A DNA stretch of 64,000 nucleotides from NCBI RefSeq assembly GCF_004563925.1, contig NZ_SPNJ01000003.1, forward strand, positions 496,001-560,000, read 5' to 3'. The position numbers were made by a program, and so were the translations under genes. The DNA comes from Herbaspirillum sp. 3R11. Its GTDB lineage: Bacteria > Pseudomonadota > Gammaproteobacteria > Burkholderiales > Burkholderiaceae_D. Shown here in pieces: positions 1 through 8,573 of this stretch; the first letter of the stretch is position 1; each line of letters begins with the position of its first letter. The notes under the pieces were generated by a model. The model was not told the origin of the DNA. It ran no database searches and saw nothing but the letters and a program-made list of their open reading frames with translations.

Positions 1-193
1 GAAACGAATAGTGAAGGCTGGCAAGTCAGACCGACTGATCCCGATGGCCTTGGTTCGAGTTGTGTTGTTGCAGTGGGAAAAGAATGGCACCTCTGATGGA
101 AACTAGTGAACCACGTTTTGCAGTTTTACCAAGAACTAATGCACTTGCACAAACAAGGCCTTTATAAACATCTGCATAATGGAACGTCCGATC

Positions 194-526
194 ATGACTA
201 CACCTAATGGCATCAACGATACTTCCCTTTCGGATCAAGTCAACTACGATCCCAACCACCTGCTGGATGCGCTGATTGAGAAATTGCATCTGAAGAACGA
301 CGCCGCCTTGTCGCGTGCGTTGGAAGTGGCTCCACCAGTTATCAGCAAGATCCGTCACCGTCGTCTGCCGGTGGGCGCGTCGCTGCTGATCCGCATGCAC
401 GAAGTCAGCGAACTGTCGATCCGCGAATTGCGCGAATTGATGGGCGATCGTCGCGAGAAATTCCGCATCAGCGACAAGCAGTTCAAGCCGAAGCCAGGCT
501 CGCCGGCAACACCAGGCGTGGAATAA
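194..526 (+). CDS. Small HTH-like DNA-binding protein, function unknown
   Basis: Predicted 110-residue cytoplasmic protein. The segment around residues 20-75 (LKNDAALSRALEVAPPVISK, followed by an RHRRLP patch) reads like a phage-repressor-type helix-turn-helix that would recognise operator DNA. The C-terminal tail is basic and proline-rich. The ATG at 194 is chosen because GGAA lies 11 bases upstream; the in-frame ATG at 179 would add five residues and has no visible ribosome binding site. It stands alone and converges on cysM across a shared terminator. Base composition matches the neighbours, so I see no sign of recent transfer. The target genes cannot be inferred. Confidence 0.7.
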   Translation: MTTPNGINDTSLSDQVNYDPNHLLDALIEKLHLKNDAALSRALEVAPPVISKIRHRRLPVGASLLIRMHEVSELSIRELRELMGDRREKFRISDKQFKPKPGSPATPGVE

Positions 527-554
527 AAAAACGGAGCGTAAGCTCCGTTTTTTA
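525..554. terminator. Bidirectional intrinsic terminator
   Basis: A perfect 7-bp stem, ACGGAGC (531-537) and GCTCCGT (542-548), with a GTAA loop. It is flanked by an A-run on the left and a T-run on the right, so it can end transcription from the HTH gene (+) and from cysM (-). Confidence 0.85.
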
Positions 555-612
555 TTGGCGCCAAGGAAACATCCCGACGCCGGGCCCACAGGCCCATGCC
601 ATGCCAAATTAG

Positions 613-1515
613 TTATGCAGGGAATACGCCGGTAGACAGATACCGGTCGCCACGATCACAGACCACGAACACGATGGTCGCGTTCTCGACCTGCTGCGAT
701 ATGCGCAGCGCCACTTCGCAAGCGCCGGCTGCAGAAATGCCGCAAAACAGACCTTCCACCATCGCCAGTTTGCGCGCCATGTTTTCGGCAGCAGCCTGGC
801 TCACGGATTCGATCTGGTCGACGCGCGGCTTTTCATAGATTTTCGGCAGGTAGGCTTCCGGCCATTTGCGGATACCCGGGATCGACGAACCTTCTTCCGG
901 CTGGGCGCCGATGATCTGGATCTCCGGATTCTGTTCCTTCAGGTAACGCGACACGCCCATGATGGTGCCTGTGGTGCCCATGGCGCTGACGAAATGGGTA
1001 ATGCGGCCTTCGGTGTCGCGCCACAATTCGGGACCGGTGGTTTCATAGTGCGCCTGCGGATTGTCGCCATTGGCGAACTGGTCAAGGATCAGGCCCTGGC
1101 CTTCTTTCTGCATCTGTTCGGCGAGATCGCGTGCGTACTCCATGCCACCGCTCTTGGGCGTGAGGACGATCTTGGCGCCATAGGCGGCCATGCTCTGGCG
1201 GCGCTCTTCGCTGAGGTTTTCAGGCATCAGCAAAACCATCTTGTAGCCGCGCAATGCCGCCACCATGGCAAGCGCAATGCCGGTGTTGCCGCTGGTGGCT
1301 TCGATCAGGGTGTCGCCGGGCTTGATCTGGCCGCGTTCTTCGGCGCGGCGGATCATCGACAGCGCGGCGCGGTCCTTGACCGACCCGGCGGGATTGTTGC
1401 CCTCCATCTTGCCGAGGATGATGTTGTTGCGTTGCTTGGCGTCTTCGCCGCCGAGGCGTTGCAATTGAATCAAGGGCGTATTGCCGATGGTGTCTTCGAT
1501 GGTCAGATAAGGCAT
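613..1515 (-). CDS. cysM: Cysteine synthase B (O-acetylserine sulfhydrylase B)
   Basis: A 300-residue PLP enzyme of the cysteine synthase family. It makes cysteine from O-acetylserine and sulfide, and the B isozyme can also use thiosulfate. The PLP lysine is K47 in NPAGSVKDR, and the phosphate-binding loop TSGNTG follows around residue 70. The length and the start MPYLTIEDTIGNTPL match the CysM subgroup rather than CysK, which is longer. AGGA precedes the ATG at a suitable distance. It is monocistronic here and divergent from the acyl-CoA dehydrogenase gene. A separate function for the second isozyme cannot be judged from this window. Confidence 0.95.
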   Translation of the reverse strand: MPYLTIEDTIGNTPLIQLQRLGGEDAKQRNNIILGKMEGNNPAGSVKDRAALSMIRRAEERGQIKPGDTLIEATSGNTGIALAMVAALRGYKMVLLMPENLSEERRQSMAAYGAKIVLTPKSGGMEYARDLAEQMQKEGQGLILDQFANGDNPQAHYETTGPELWRDTEGRITHFVSAMGTTGTIMGVSRYLKEQNPEIQIIGAQPEEGSSIPGIRKWPEAYLPKIYEKPRVDQIESVSQAAAENMARKLAMVEGLFCGISAAGACEVALRISQQVENATIVFVVCDRGDRYLSTGVFPA

Positions 1516-1619
1516 GGTCGGAGGAATCCTTTCAGGAGTCTCATTTTAATATGAGTCTTTGTCATGTGCCGGACAGGCCTAGCGACAAGATACTTATATA
1601 GTTATAGCAAATACGCCTA

Positions 1620-1763
1620 AGAACCTGTTTACGATCTGTAGCGAGAGGCCATCAGCCGGCAGCGGCCGGAGCGGAAGAACCGGAATGTACTTGAGTACAT
1701 GAGGATTCTGAGCACCGCCCGATGCCGGATCATGGCCTCGCAGTAAGATCGCAAACAGGTTCT
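1620..1763. repeat. Palindromic intergenic repeat, family A copy 1
   Basis: A 144-bp element bounded by inverted repeats AGAACCTGTTTACGATCT (1620-1637) and AGATCGCAAACAGGTTCT (1746-1763), which match at 17 of 18 positions. Inside is a second palindrome, GTACTTGAGTAC. A second copy lies at 49749-49901. There is no ORF, so it resembles a MITE- or REP-like element or a family-specific RNA hairpin. It fills most of the 328-bp gap between cysM and the acyl-CoA dehydrogenase gene. Confidence 0.85.
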
Positions 1764-1843
1764 AACGCAGCTCTTCCGCGCCGGCTATGCCTTACACTGT
1801 CCGCGCTCGCCAGTCGTTCTTCCGTCTTCCCCTAGGAGCCGCA

Positions 1844-3505
1844 ATGAAAACGCACGATGTCGCCAACCAGGTCCCGGAACTGCAGGACTTCAATCCGTAT
1901 GACACCGATATCGCGCTGAGCCAGGGCGTGCAGCGCGGACAGGCCGGCTGGCATGCATCCACGCTGACCAATTACGGCGCCGAACTGGGCAGCGCCGAGG
2001 TGCTGCAGATGGCGGCGCTGGCCAACCGCCACGCGCCCGAACTGAATACCCACGATCGCTTCGGCAACCGTATCGACCGCGTCGACTTCCACCCCGCCTG
2101 GCACGCCTTGCTGGGCCTGCTGCGGCGCGAAGCCTTGCACGCGCTGCCCTGGATGCCTGAATTCGACGGCAAGCCCGGCGCCCACGTGGCGCGCGCCGCC
2201 GGCTATTTCCTGCATGCCCAGATCGAAGCCGGGTCGCTGTGTCCGACCACCATGACCTTTGCCTCGATCCCGGTATTGCGCAGTGAAGAGGCTTTGTACC
2301 GGCTGCTGCGCGACAAATTGTTTTCACGCGAACATGATCCGCGCGACCTGCCGCTGGACCAGAAGCGATCAATGCTGATCGGCATGGGCATGACAGAAAA
2401 ACAAGGCGGCTCGGACGTGCGCAGCAACACCACCGCAGCGCGTCCGCTCAACGGTAGCGGCCGTGGCGCGGCCTACACTCTGACCGGTCATAAATGGTTC
2501 TTTTCGGCGCCGATGTGCGATGCCCACATGGTGCTGGCGCGCACCGACAACGGCTTGTCCTGCTTCTTCGTGCCGCGCTGGCGGCCGGACGGCCACAAGA
2601 ACGGCGTGCTGATCCAGCGCCTCAAGGACAAGCTCGGCAACCGTTCCAACTCCAGCAGCGAAGTCGAGTTCGAGGATGCCTACGGCGTCATGGTCGGCGA
2701 TGAAGGCCGCGGCATCCCGACCATCATCGAGATGGCAAACCACACGCGCCTCGATTGCGTGATCGGCAGCGCCGGCCTGATGCGCCATGCGCTGGTGCAG
2801 GCCATCCATCATGCGCGCCACCGCAGCGCCTTCGGCAAGCACCTGGCCGAGCAGCCGCTGATGCGCAACGTGCTGGCCGACCTGGCGCTGGAAAGCGAAG
2901 CCGCGACCTTGCTGATGCTGCGCCTGGCACGCGCCTTCGAAGCGCCGGCCGATCCCTTGCAGCGCGCCTGGCGACGCATCGTCACGCCGGCCGCCAAGTT
3001 CTGGATCTGCAAGCGTGCGCTGGAATTCACCGGCGAGTGCATGGAAGTCTGGGGCGGCAACGGCTATGTCGAAACCGGACCGATGGCGCGCCTGTATCGC
3101 GAAGCGCCGGTCAACTCGATCTGGGAAGGATCGGGCAACGTTATGTGCCTGGACGTGCTGCGCGCGATGGAGCGCGAGCCGGACGCCTGCCTGTTGCTGC
3201 TGGACGAATTGCAGCAGGTCGCCGATGGCCATGAAGTCTTGCAGGCGCCGTTGCATGCGCTCAAGCAGATGATGACGCTGGCGCCCGAGCAGCGCGAAAT
3301 GCTGGCGCGCCGGCTGGTGCAGCAACTGGTGCTGACCGTGCAGGGCGCGCTGATGCTGCAGCATGCGCCGCAGGCGATGGCCGAGGCCTTCGTCCTCAGC
3401 CGCAGCGACGCCGCCAACGGCCGTGTGTACGGCACGCTGCCGGCGGGAACTGCGGATGCCGCGTCCTTGCAGCAAAGCATCCTGGCGCGCGCGTGGCCGC
3501 AGTAA
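1844..3505 (+). CDS. aidB: AidB-type acyl-CoA dehydrogenase family protein
   Basis: A 553-residue flavoprotein of the acyl-CoA dehydrogenase superfamily in the long AidB branch (E. coli AidB is about 540 residues). The N-terminal part (PELQDFNPYDTDIALSQGV) is AidB-like. The FAD-binding middle region has GMGMTEKQGGSDVRSNTT, and the C-terminal part has GGNGYVETGP and SIWEGSGNVMCLDVLR, which holds the family's active-site glutamate region. E. coli AidB binds FAD and DNA and is linked to protection against alkylating agents; short-chain acyl-CoA dehydrogenase activity is weak. ATG at 1844 is preferred over 1787 because AGGAGCC sits just upstream. Whether this copy acts in alkylation response or in acyl-CoA catabolism is not settled; no ada or alkB gene is nearby. 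Confidence 0.85.
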   Translation: MKTHDVANQVPELQDFNPYDTDIALSQGVQRGQAGWHASTLTNYGAELGSAEVLQMAALANRHAPELNTHDRFGNRIDRVDFHPAWHALLGLLRREALHALPWMPEFDGKPGAHVARAAGYFLHAQIEAGSLCPTTMTFASIPVLRSEEALYRLLRDKLFSREHDPRDLPLDQKRSMLIGMGMTEKQGGSDVRSNTTAARPLNGSGRGAAYTLTGHKWFFSAPMCDAHMVLARTDNGLSCFFVPRWRPDGHKNGVLIQRLKDKLGNRSNSSSEVEFEDAYGVMVGDEGRGIPTIIEMANHTRLDCVIGSAGLMRHALVQAIHHARHRSAFGKHLAEQPLMRNVLADLALESEAATLLMLRLARAFEAPADPLQRAWRRIVTPAAKFWICKRALEFTGECMEVWGGNGYVETGPMARLYREAPVNSIWEGSGNVMCLDVLRAMEREPDACLLLLDELQQVADGHEVLQAPLHALKQMMTLAPEQREMLARRLVQQLVLTVQGALMLQHAPQAMAEAFVLSRSDAANGRVYGTLPAGTADAASLQQSILARAWPQ

Positions 3506-3508
3506 AAG

Positions 3509-4825
3509 CTAAATACCGTTCGCCAGTCGTTCGAACAAATCCTCGCCGCCCATCTGACCGCCCTTGAGCATCAGTTCAATGCCCTCCTCGCGCGCGCCGT
3601 CGGCATGCGCGCGGCACAGCGCGACGCCCGGCGACAACTTGCCGAGATAAGACAGGCCCCAGATGTCGAGCGCCTTCAATGCATGGCTTGACGTATCGCC
3701 GCCGGCCACGCCGATGCGGCGCACCGCGGTCATCGGCAGCAAGCGCTGCAGAAAATCCCCGCTCGCCCGCGCCAGCCGCAACGACACGTGTTCACCGTCG
3801 AGGTGGGCGCCGTCGGCGGTGCACGCCAGCACGTGGCTGCCGTTGTTCAGATGCTGCGCAACGCGCAACAGCATGGTGTCGACATAAGTCTGGTCGCCTT
3901 CGATCAATCGGCGTGCATCCAGTGTGATGCGCTCGTAAGAGGTCGCTGCCGCCACCTGGCGCGCCGTGACCGGCGACAGGCTGCCGGCCAGCACGAACAC
4001 GGCGCCTTCCGCCGGGGCGATGCGCGTCGTATCAGCCAACGGTGCAGGCAACTCTTTTTGTTCGCGCCAATGAGTGCACAAGGCTTGCACTACGCTGCTG
4101 GCGCCGATCGCCAGCAAAGGCTGTGCTTGCGCACGCCGCCATATCTGCCGGCCGATCAGCGGCAGATGCGCCGCGTCGCCGACGTCGAACAGCACGGCGT
4201 CGGGATGCGCTTGCGCTATCCGCTCCACTTCCCCATCCAGTTGCGCCGTATCCTTCGCATAAGCCGGGGCATGGATTGCAGCCACCGTCATGCCTTGCGC
4301 CGCCAGATGGACGCGCATGTCAGCTTCATGCATCGGCGTCACCGGATGATTGCGCATGGTCTGATGGCGATCGATGCGGAACACCTCACCGCCGCCATTG
4401 ACTGCAGCGTACAGGTTGCTGAACAGGCAGTAGCGTTGCAGATTCGGCTGGCCGCCGACGATGGGGACAAAGTCGTTGGCGATGTGTTGCCGCCATACCG
4501 ACAAGGCCGTGCCGATGTTGCCGACATGCGGCGCGCTGTCGAAGGTTGAACAGATTTTGTAGTGCGTCACCGGCGGCTGCAAGCCGGCAAAAAACCGCGC
4601 GACCGGTTCCAGTTCTTCACGCATTTCATCCGGCTCCATCGAACGTGCGGCGCCGGCGATGCCCAGGCAATCCAGTTCGCCGGCTGCCTCCAGCTGACGC
4701 CGGTCCGGCACGCGCAGGAACAGCAGACTGCGCAAGCCGGCTTCGGTCGCCGTCGCCAGTGTGTCGGTGGCGCCGGTGAAATCGTCGCCGTAAAAGCAGA
4801 CGCGCGGACGATGCCCTTCGCTCAT
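3509..4825 (-). CDS. DUF1537 four-carbon/sugar-acid kinase
   Basis: A 438-residue kinase of the DUF1537 family (OtnK, DtnK and OiaK relatives), which phosphorylates sugar acids such as D-threonate, D-erythronate or 3-oxo-isoapionate using ATP. The N-terminal signature DDFTGATD is at residues 14-21. The C-terminal nucleotide-binding part has GVAGGDTSSHALKALDIWG, then SPGVALCRA. The start is ATG at 4825, which overlaps the stop of the RuBisCO-like gene by four bases (ATGA). A longer upstream frame is out of register with the known family start. It is the last gene of the TRAP/VOC/RLP operon. Pairing of a DUF1537 kinase with a RuBisCO-like protein is known from D-apiose catabolism, so the product is probably a phosphorylated oxo-sugar acid handed to the RLP. 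The exact substrate is unknown. Confidence 0.88.
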   Translation of the reverse strand: MSEGHRPRVCFYGDDFTGATDTLATATEAGLRSLLFLRVPDRRQLEAAGELDCLGIAGAARSMEPDEMREELEPVARFFAGLQPPVTHYKICSTFDSAPHVGNIGTALSVWRQHIANDFVPIVGGQPNLQRYCLFSNLYAAVNGGGEVFRIDRHQTMRNHPVTPMHEADMRVHLAAQGMTVAAIHAPAYAKDTAQLDGEVERIAQAHPDAVLFDVGDAAHLPLIGRQIWRRAQAQPLLAIGASSVVQALCTHWREQKELPAPLADTTRIAPAEGAVFVLAGSLSPVTARQVAAATSYERITLDARRLIEGDQTYVDTMLLRVAQHLNNGSHVLACTADGAHLDGEHVSLRLARASGDFLQRLLPMTAVRRIGVAGGDTSSHALKALDIWGLSYLGKLSPGVALCRAHADGAREEGIELMLKGGQMGGEDLFERLANGI

Positions 4826-6105
4826 TTCAGACGCGGCCCGAAGAAGTCGAGCGCGCGTTGCAGCTCCGGCGACTGGCGTGCGCGTTCCTGCAGGCTGACG
4901 CCGTCGCGTGCCGCTTCCCAGGCCTGGCGCAGGCTGGCGACGCCGGCCGTGGCGCCGTCCGGGTGCGCGAGGATACCGCCGCCCGAGAGGAAGATCACGT
5001 CGGTGCTGTTGACCGCCGCAAAGGTCGCCGGCACCGTGCCCGCCCATTGCCCGGAGGAAAACACCGGCATCACTTCATCGCCCGCCGCCATCGGCGTCAG
5101 GCAATCGCGCGCCGACTGCACTACTTCGTCATTGAATTCGGAGAACTTGCCGTCGAGCCCATGCACGTGCAAATGATCGACGCCGCTCAGGCGCCACAGG
5201 CTTTGATATGCCGAGAACGACATGCCCAGCGCCGGCTGGCGCGACATCATGCCGAAACCGTTGCGGTGGCCATGGATCGCCAGGCCGCTGCTGCGACGCA
5301 GGCTTTGCAGCGCCGAGAAGCCGCACCAGTTGAGCCCGACCATGATGCAGCTGCCGCCTTCGCGCTCGACCAGATCCGCATGACGACGCATGGCGTCGAG
5401 CTCGTCGGTGATGTTGAACGCCACCATGACGCGGCGGCCGGATTTGTCCTGATACGCGCGCACGCGTTTCATGACTTCGCGCACACGCTCTTCCAGCGGC
5501 GCATGAACCGGGTTGGCGCAGACTTCGTCGTCCTTGATGAAGTCGACGCCGGCTTCGCACAGCTGCGTGACGAGTTCGCCGGTCTGGACGGCGCTGAGGC
5601 CGACGTTGGGCTTGATGATGGTGCCCAGCAGCGGCGCTTGCGGCATTCCCGTCAGCTTGCGCGTGCCGGCAATGCCGTGGCGCGGCATGTCGAATTGGCG
5701 ACGGTAATGTTCCGGCAACGACAGCGACAGCAGTCGCATGCCGGTGACTTCGCCGAGATCGAACAAGTTGCCGGCGACGGTCGCCGCCAGCGTCGGCAGG
5801 TTGGCGCCGACATTGTCGATCGGGAAGGAAATCTTCACCTTGGCGCGACGCCAAGGGCCCTGCATGTTCTGGCGTTGCTGCCAGGCGTTGGGCAGGCTCG
5901 GCGTCGCCACGCTGTCGATCTCTTCCACCGACACCACGACGGCGCGCGCGCGTTCGCGCAACTGCTCGGTCTCGCCCTGTACACGCACGAAAGTGCCGCA
6001 GGATTGTTCGCCCGCCATGACCTCGGCGACCTGCGATGGGTCGAGCGGCGTTTCGATCAGGTAGTCGGCGTAGAAACGATTGTTGTCCATCGCTGCCGCC
6101 ATCAC
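4822..6105 (-). CDS. RuBisCO-like protein (form IV), probable sugar-acid phosphate decarboxylase or hydrolase
   Basis: A 427-residue member of the RuBisCO large-subunit superfamily. Motif reading against plant RuBisCO gives K165 (K175) in GTIIKPNVGLS, the metal site K191-D193-E194 (K201/D203/E204) in FIKDDE, H280-R281 (H294/R295), H313 (H327), K320 (loop-6 K334), a serine at 350-351 (S379) and the phosphate-binding GGG at 375-377. K177 is replaced by N167 and T173 by I163, which argues against CO2 fixation and for a RuBisCO-like protein. Characterised relatives include 3-oxo-isoapionate-4-phosphate decarboxylase and transcarboxylase/hydrolase. Both ends overlap neighbours by ATGA (VOC upstream, kinase downstream), which implies translational coupling. 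ATG at 6105 is used; M6 (6090) is a possible alternative. Confidence 0.92.
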   Translation of the reverse strand: MMAAAMDNNRFYADYLIETPLDPSQVAEVMAGEQSCGTFVRVQGETEQLRERARAVVVSVEEIDSVATPSLPNAWQQRQNMQGPWRRAKVKISFPIDNVGANLPTLAATVAGNLFDLGEVTGMRLLSLSLPEHYRRQFDMPRHGIAGTRKLTGMPQAPLLGTIIKPNVGLSAVQTGELVTQLCEAGVDFIKDDEVCANPVHAPLEERVREVMKRVRAYQDKSGRRVMVAFNITDELDAMRRHADLVEREGGSCIMVGLNWCGFSALQSLRRSSGLAIHGHRNGFGMMSRQPALGMSFSAYQSLWRLSGVDHLHVHGLDGKFSEFNDEVVQSARDCLTPMAAGDEVMPVFSSGQWAGTVPATFAAVNSTDVIFLSGGGILAHPDGATAGVASLRQAWEAARDGVSLQERARQSPELQRALDFFGPRLK

Positions 6106-6641
6106 ATCTTGCTCAGGTCGGGGAAGGTGCGCACCGGATCGCTGCCGTCCCAGTTTTCCGCCGACTCGCGGATGATGCGGAACACCGTGCCCTTGGGGCC
6201 GGCGATTTCCGACAGTTCGATCACGGTGCCGGGATGGAATTCGGTTTCGAAATAGACGAAGCGACCGCGCTCGCCGACTTCACCGCTCATGCCGACCTTC
6301 CAGCCTTTTTCCAGCAGGCGTGCAAGATCGTTGTCGAAGTCTTCGGTCCAGTAGGCCAGATGCTGCAAGCCGGTTCGGCCGGCCTTGAGGAAATCCTGGT
6401 ACATCGACGGTGCATCGTTGCGCTGCTGGATCAGTTCCACCTGCACGTTGCCGGAGTTGGCCAGCGCCACCGAGGAATGAATGTCCTGCAGCTCGCCCTT
6501 GTAACGATAGTTCTTCAGCGGCACGCGCTCCATGTAGTACCAGGGACCCACGCCCAGCACTTCGCTCCAGTATTTCATCGCGGCCTGTATGTCTTCGACG
6601 ACGTAGCCCAGTTGTTTGATCTCACCCAGAAAACGGCTCAT
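6102..6641 (-). CDS. VOC (glyoxalase/epimerase-like) metalloenzyme
   Basis: A 179-residue vicinal-oxygen-chelate protein with two beta-alpha-beta-beta-beta halves (residues about 6-73 and 88-146). Likely metal ligands are E69 (VQVELIQQ), H94 (GLQHLAYW) and E142 (VIELSEI). The usual first histidine position is Q10 (KQLGYVVED). VOC enzymes catalyse isomerisation, epimerisation, lyase or dioxygenase steps on substrates with adjacent oxygens. GAGGTGAG lies just upstream of the ATG. The gene follows the TRAP permease after 48 bp and overlaps the RuBisCO-like gene by ATGA. By context it probably rearranges the imported sugar acid or its phosphorylated product; the reaction is not predictable from sequence. 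Confidence 0.85.
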   Translation of the reverse strand: MSRFLGEIKQLGYVVEDIQAAMKYWSEVLGVGPWYYMERVPLKNYRYKGELQDIHSSVALANSGNVQVELIQQRNDAPSMYQDFLKAGRTGLQHLAYWTEDFDNDLARLLEKGWKVGMSGEVGERGRFVYFETEFHPGTVIELSEIAGPKGTVFRIIRESAENWDGSDPVRTFPDLSKM

Positions 6642-6689
6642 TGCTCACCTCTTTTTTCGTTTGTTTCGTTTGAATAATTGCCAGATTTT

Positions 6690-8573
6690 TTACGTCAGGA
6701 AGCCGATCGAAATCCACGGCACCGCAGCCACCACCAGCAAGGCAACCACCAGCGCAGCCAGATAGCCCCACACGCGGTTGAAGACCTTGTCCGGCGACAC
6801 CTTGCCGATCGCGCAGGCGGCATAGAAGCCGACGCCGAACGGTGGAGCGAACAAGCCGATGCCCATCGCCAGGATCACCACCATGGCGTAGTGCACGTCA
6901 TGGATGCCCAGGGAGCGGGCCACCGGGAACAGCAACGGTCCGAACAGCACGATGGCCGGGATGCCTTCCAGGATGCTGCCCAGCACGATGAAGATCACGA
7001 TCGTGATCAGCAGGAAACCGAATCCGCCGCCCGGCACGCCCTGCATCAGCGACACCAGCTTGGCCGAGAAGCCCGACTGCGTCAGCGCCCAGGCCATCGA
7101 GGTGGCCATGCCGATGATCAGCAGGATTGCGCCCGACAAGGTCGCCGCTTCCACCAGCATCGGATAGATGCGCTTGAAGTCGATATGCTTCATGAAGGCA
7201 TGCATGACCAGGCCGACCACGATGGTGTACGCGACGCCAATCGTTGCGACTTCGGTTGCAGTAGCCACGCCTTCAATCACGGCCACGCGGATCAGCATCG
7301 GCAAGGCCAGTGCAGGAATCGCCGCGATCAATGTCTTGCCGATCACGCCGATGGTGGCGCGCTTCACATCCGGCATCGGTTCGCGACGAGCGCGGAACCA
7401 GCAGACGATGCCGATCGCAATTGTTGCGATCACCGCAGGCATCAGGCCGCCGATGAACAAGGCCGTGATGGATACGCTGCATACCGCGCCGATGGTGATC
7501 AACACCAGGCTAGGCGGAATCGTTTCGGTCATGGCGCCGGAGGACGACAGCAAGGCCACCAGTTCTTCCGGCTTGGAGCCGCGCTTCTTCATTTCCGGGA
7601 ACAGCGCCGGCGCAATCGCGGCCATGTCGGCGGCCTTGGAACCGGAAATGCCCGACACCAGGAACATCGCGCCCAGCAGCACGTATTGCAAGCCGCCACG
7701 TACATGGCCCAGCAAAGCCGCCATGAAATCGATGAGCGTCCTGGCAAGGCCACTGATTTCCAGCAGCGAGCCTAGCAAGACGAACAGCGGCACCGACAAC
7801 AGGATCAGGCTGGACATGCCCTCATCCATACGACTGACCACGATCATCATCGGTGCGCCTGTAGCAATGGTCAGATACGCCATCGTCGCCGTACCAAACG
7901 CAAACGCAATCGGAATACCACCCGCCACACAAGCGCCGATCAGCACCACGAAGAACACGATCAGGTTGTAGTTGCCCATGGCCAACAAGGCCGGCTTGCT
8001 GATCCACAGCACAGCGCCGATCACGGCGACAACGGCTACAGCGGACAGCACCTGCCTGATGCTGGAGCGACTCGCCATGCGGGCAATCGCCGCCAGGAAC
8101 ATCAGGATGGCGCCCACCGGCAAAGCCGCTGCGCGCAGGCCGTCGGGGATTTCCAATGCAGGCGTCGTGATCGCCATCTGCTCCGACGCGTGGTCGACCG
8201 CAGGATGGATGATCATCAGGACAAAGATGCAGACGATCAGCGCGGCCACCGTTTCCAGCCAGACGCGCCATTTGTCGGAGAGCTTGTTGACGATGGCCGT
8301 CAGGCGCATGTGCTCGCCCCGGTCCAGCGCCAATACTGCACCCAGCATCGACAGCCAGATGAACAGCGTCGAGGCCAGTTCGTCCGACCAGATCAGCGGA
8401 TCGTGCAGCGCATAGCGGTAGATCACGCCGGCCAGCAGCACGCCGGTTTCCACCACCACCAGCGCCGCAGCAACCGCGGCGACAACGTGCATCACGCCAC
8501 GATTGACGCCCGCCAGCAAACGCGCCAGCGGGTTGGTCGGCAATGGCGTGGCGTAATTCATTACTGCTTCCAT
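6690..8573 (-). CDS. TRAP transporter fused permease (DctQ-DctM)
   Basis: A 627-residue inner-membrane protein that fuses the small 4-TM DctQ subunit (residues about 1-175, with IWSDELASTLFIWLSMLGA) to the large DctM/SiaM subunit (residues about 200-620). DctM signatures include FLVSGISGSKAADMAAIAP, SGAMTETIPPSLVLI and GIGLFAPPFGVGFYAACAIG. It would import an organic or sugar acid using the sodium or proton gradient, with substrate delivered by the upstream binding protein. The start codon directly abuts the binding-protein stop (TAA-ATG), so the two are coupled. The VOC gene follows after 48 bp. Confidence 0.93.
   Translation of the reverse strand: MEAVMNYATPLPTNPLARLLAGVNRGVMHVVAAVAAALVVVETGVLLAGVIYRYALHDPLIWSDELASTLFIWLSMLGAVLALDRGEHMRLTAIVNKLSDKWRVWLETVAALIVCIFVLMIIHPAVDHASEQMAITTPALEIPDGLRAAALPVGAILMFLAAIARMASRSSIRQVLSAVAVVAVIGAVLWISKPALLAMGNYNLIVFFVVLIGACVAGGIPIAFAFGTATMAYLTIATGAPMMIVVSRMDEGMSSLILLSVPLFVLLGSLLEISGLARTLIDFMAALLGHVRGGLQYVLLGAMFLVSGISGSKAADMAAIAPALFPEMKKRGSKPEELVALLSSSGAMTETIPPSLVLITIGAVCSVSITALFIGGLMPAVIATIAIGIVCWFRARREPMPDVKRATIGVIGKTLIAAIPALALPMLIRVAVIEGVATATEVATIGVAYTIVVGLVMHAFMKHIDFKRIYPMLVEAATLSGAILLIIGMATSMAWALTQSGFSAKLVSLMQGVPGGGFGFLLITIVIFIVLGSILEGIPAIVLFGPLLFPVARSLGIHDVHYAMVVILAMGIGLFAPPFGVGFYAACAIGKVSPDKVFNRVWGYLAALVVALLVVAAVPWISIGFLT

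Noticed and set aside
1..120. tRNA-like T-arm sequence GGTTCGAGT near the left edge
   Set aside because: No matching acceptor, D- or anticodon stems and no CCA end could be drawn around it.
1620..1763. CRISPR or insertion-sequence remnant
   Set aside because: There is a single unit per locus with no spacers, no transposase fragment and no target duplication; it fits a palindromic intergenic repeat better.
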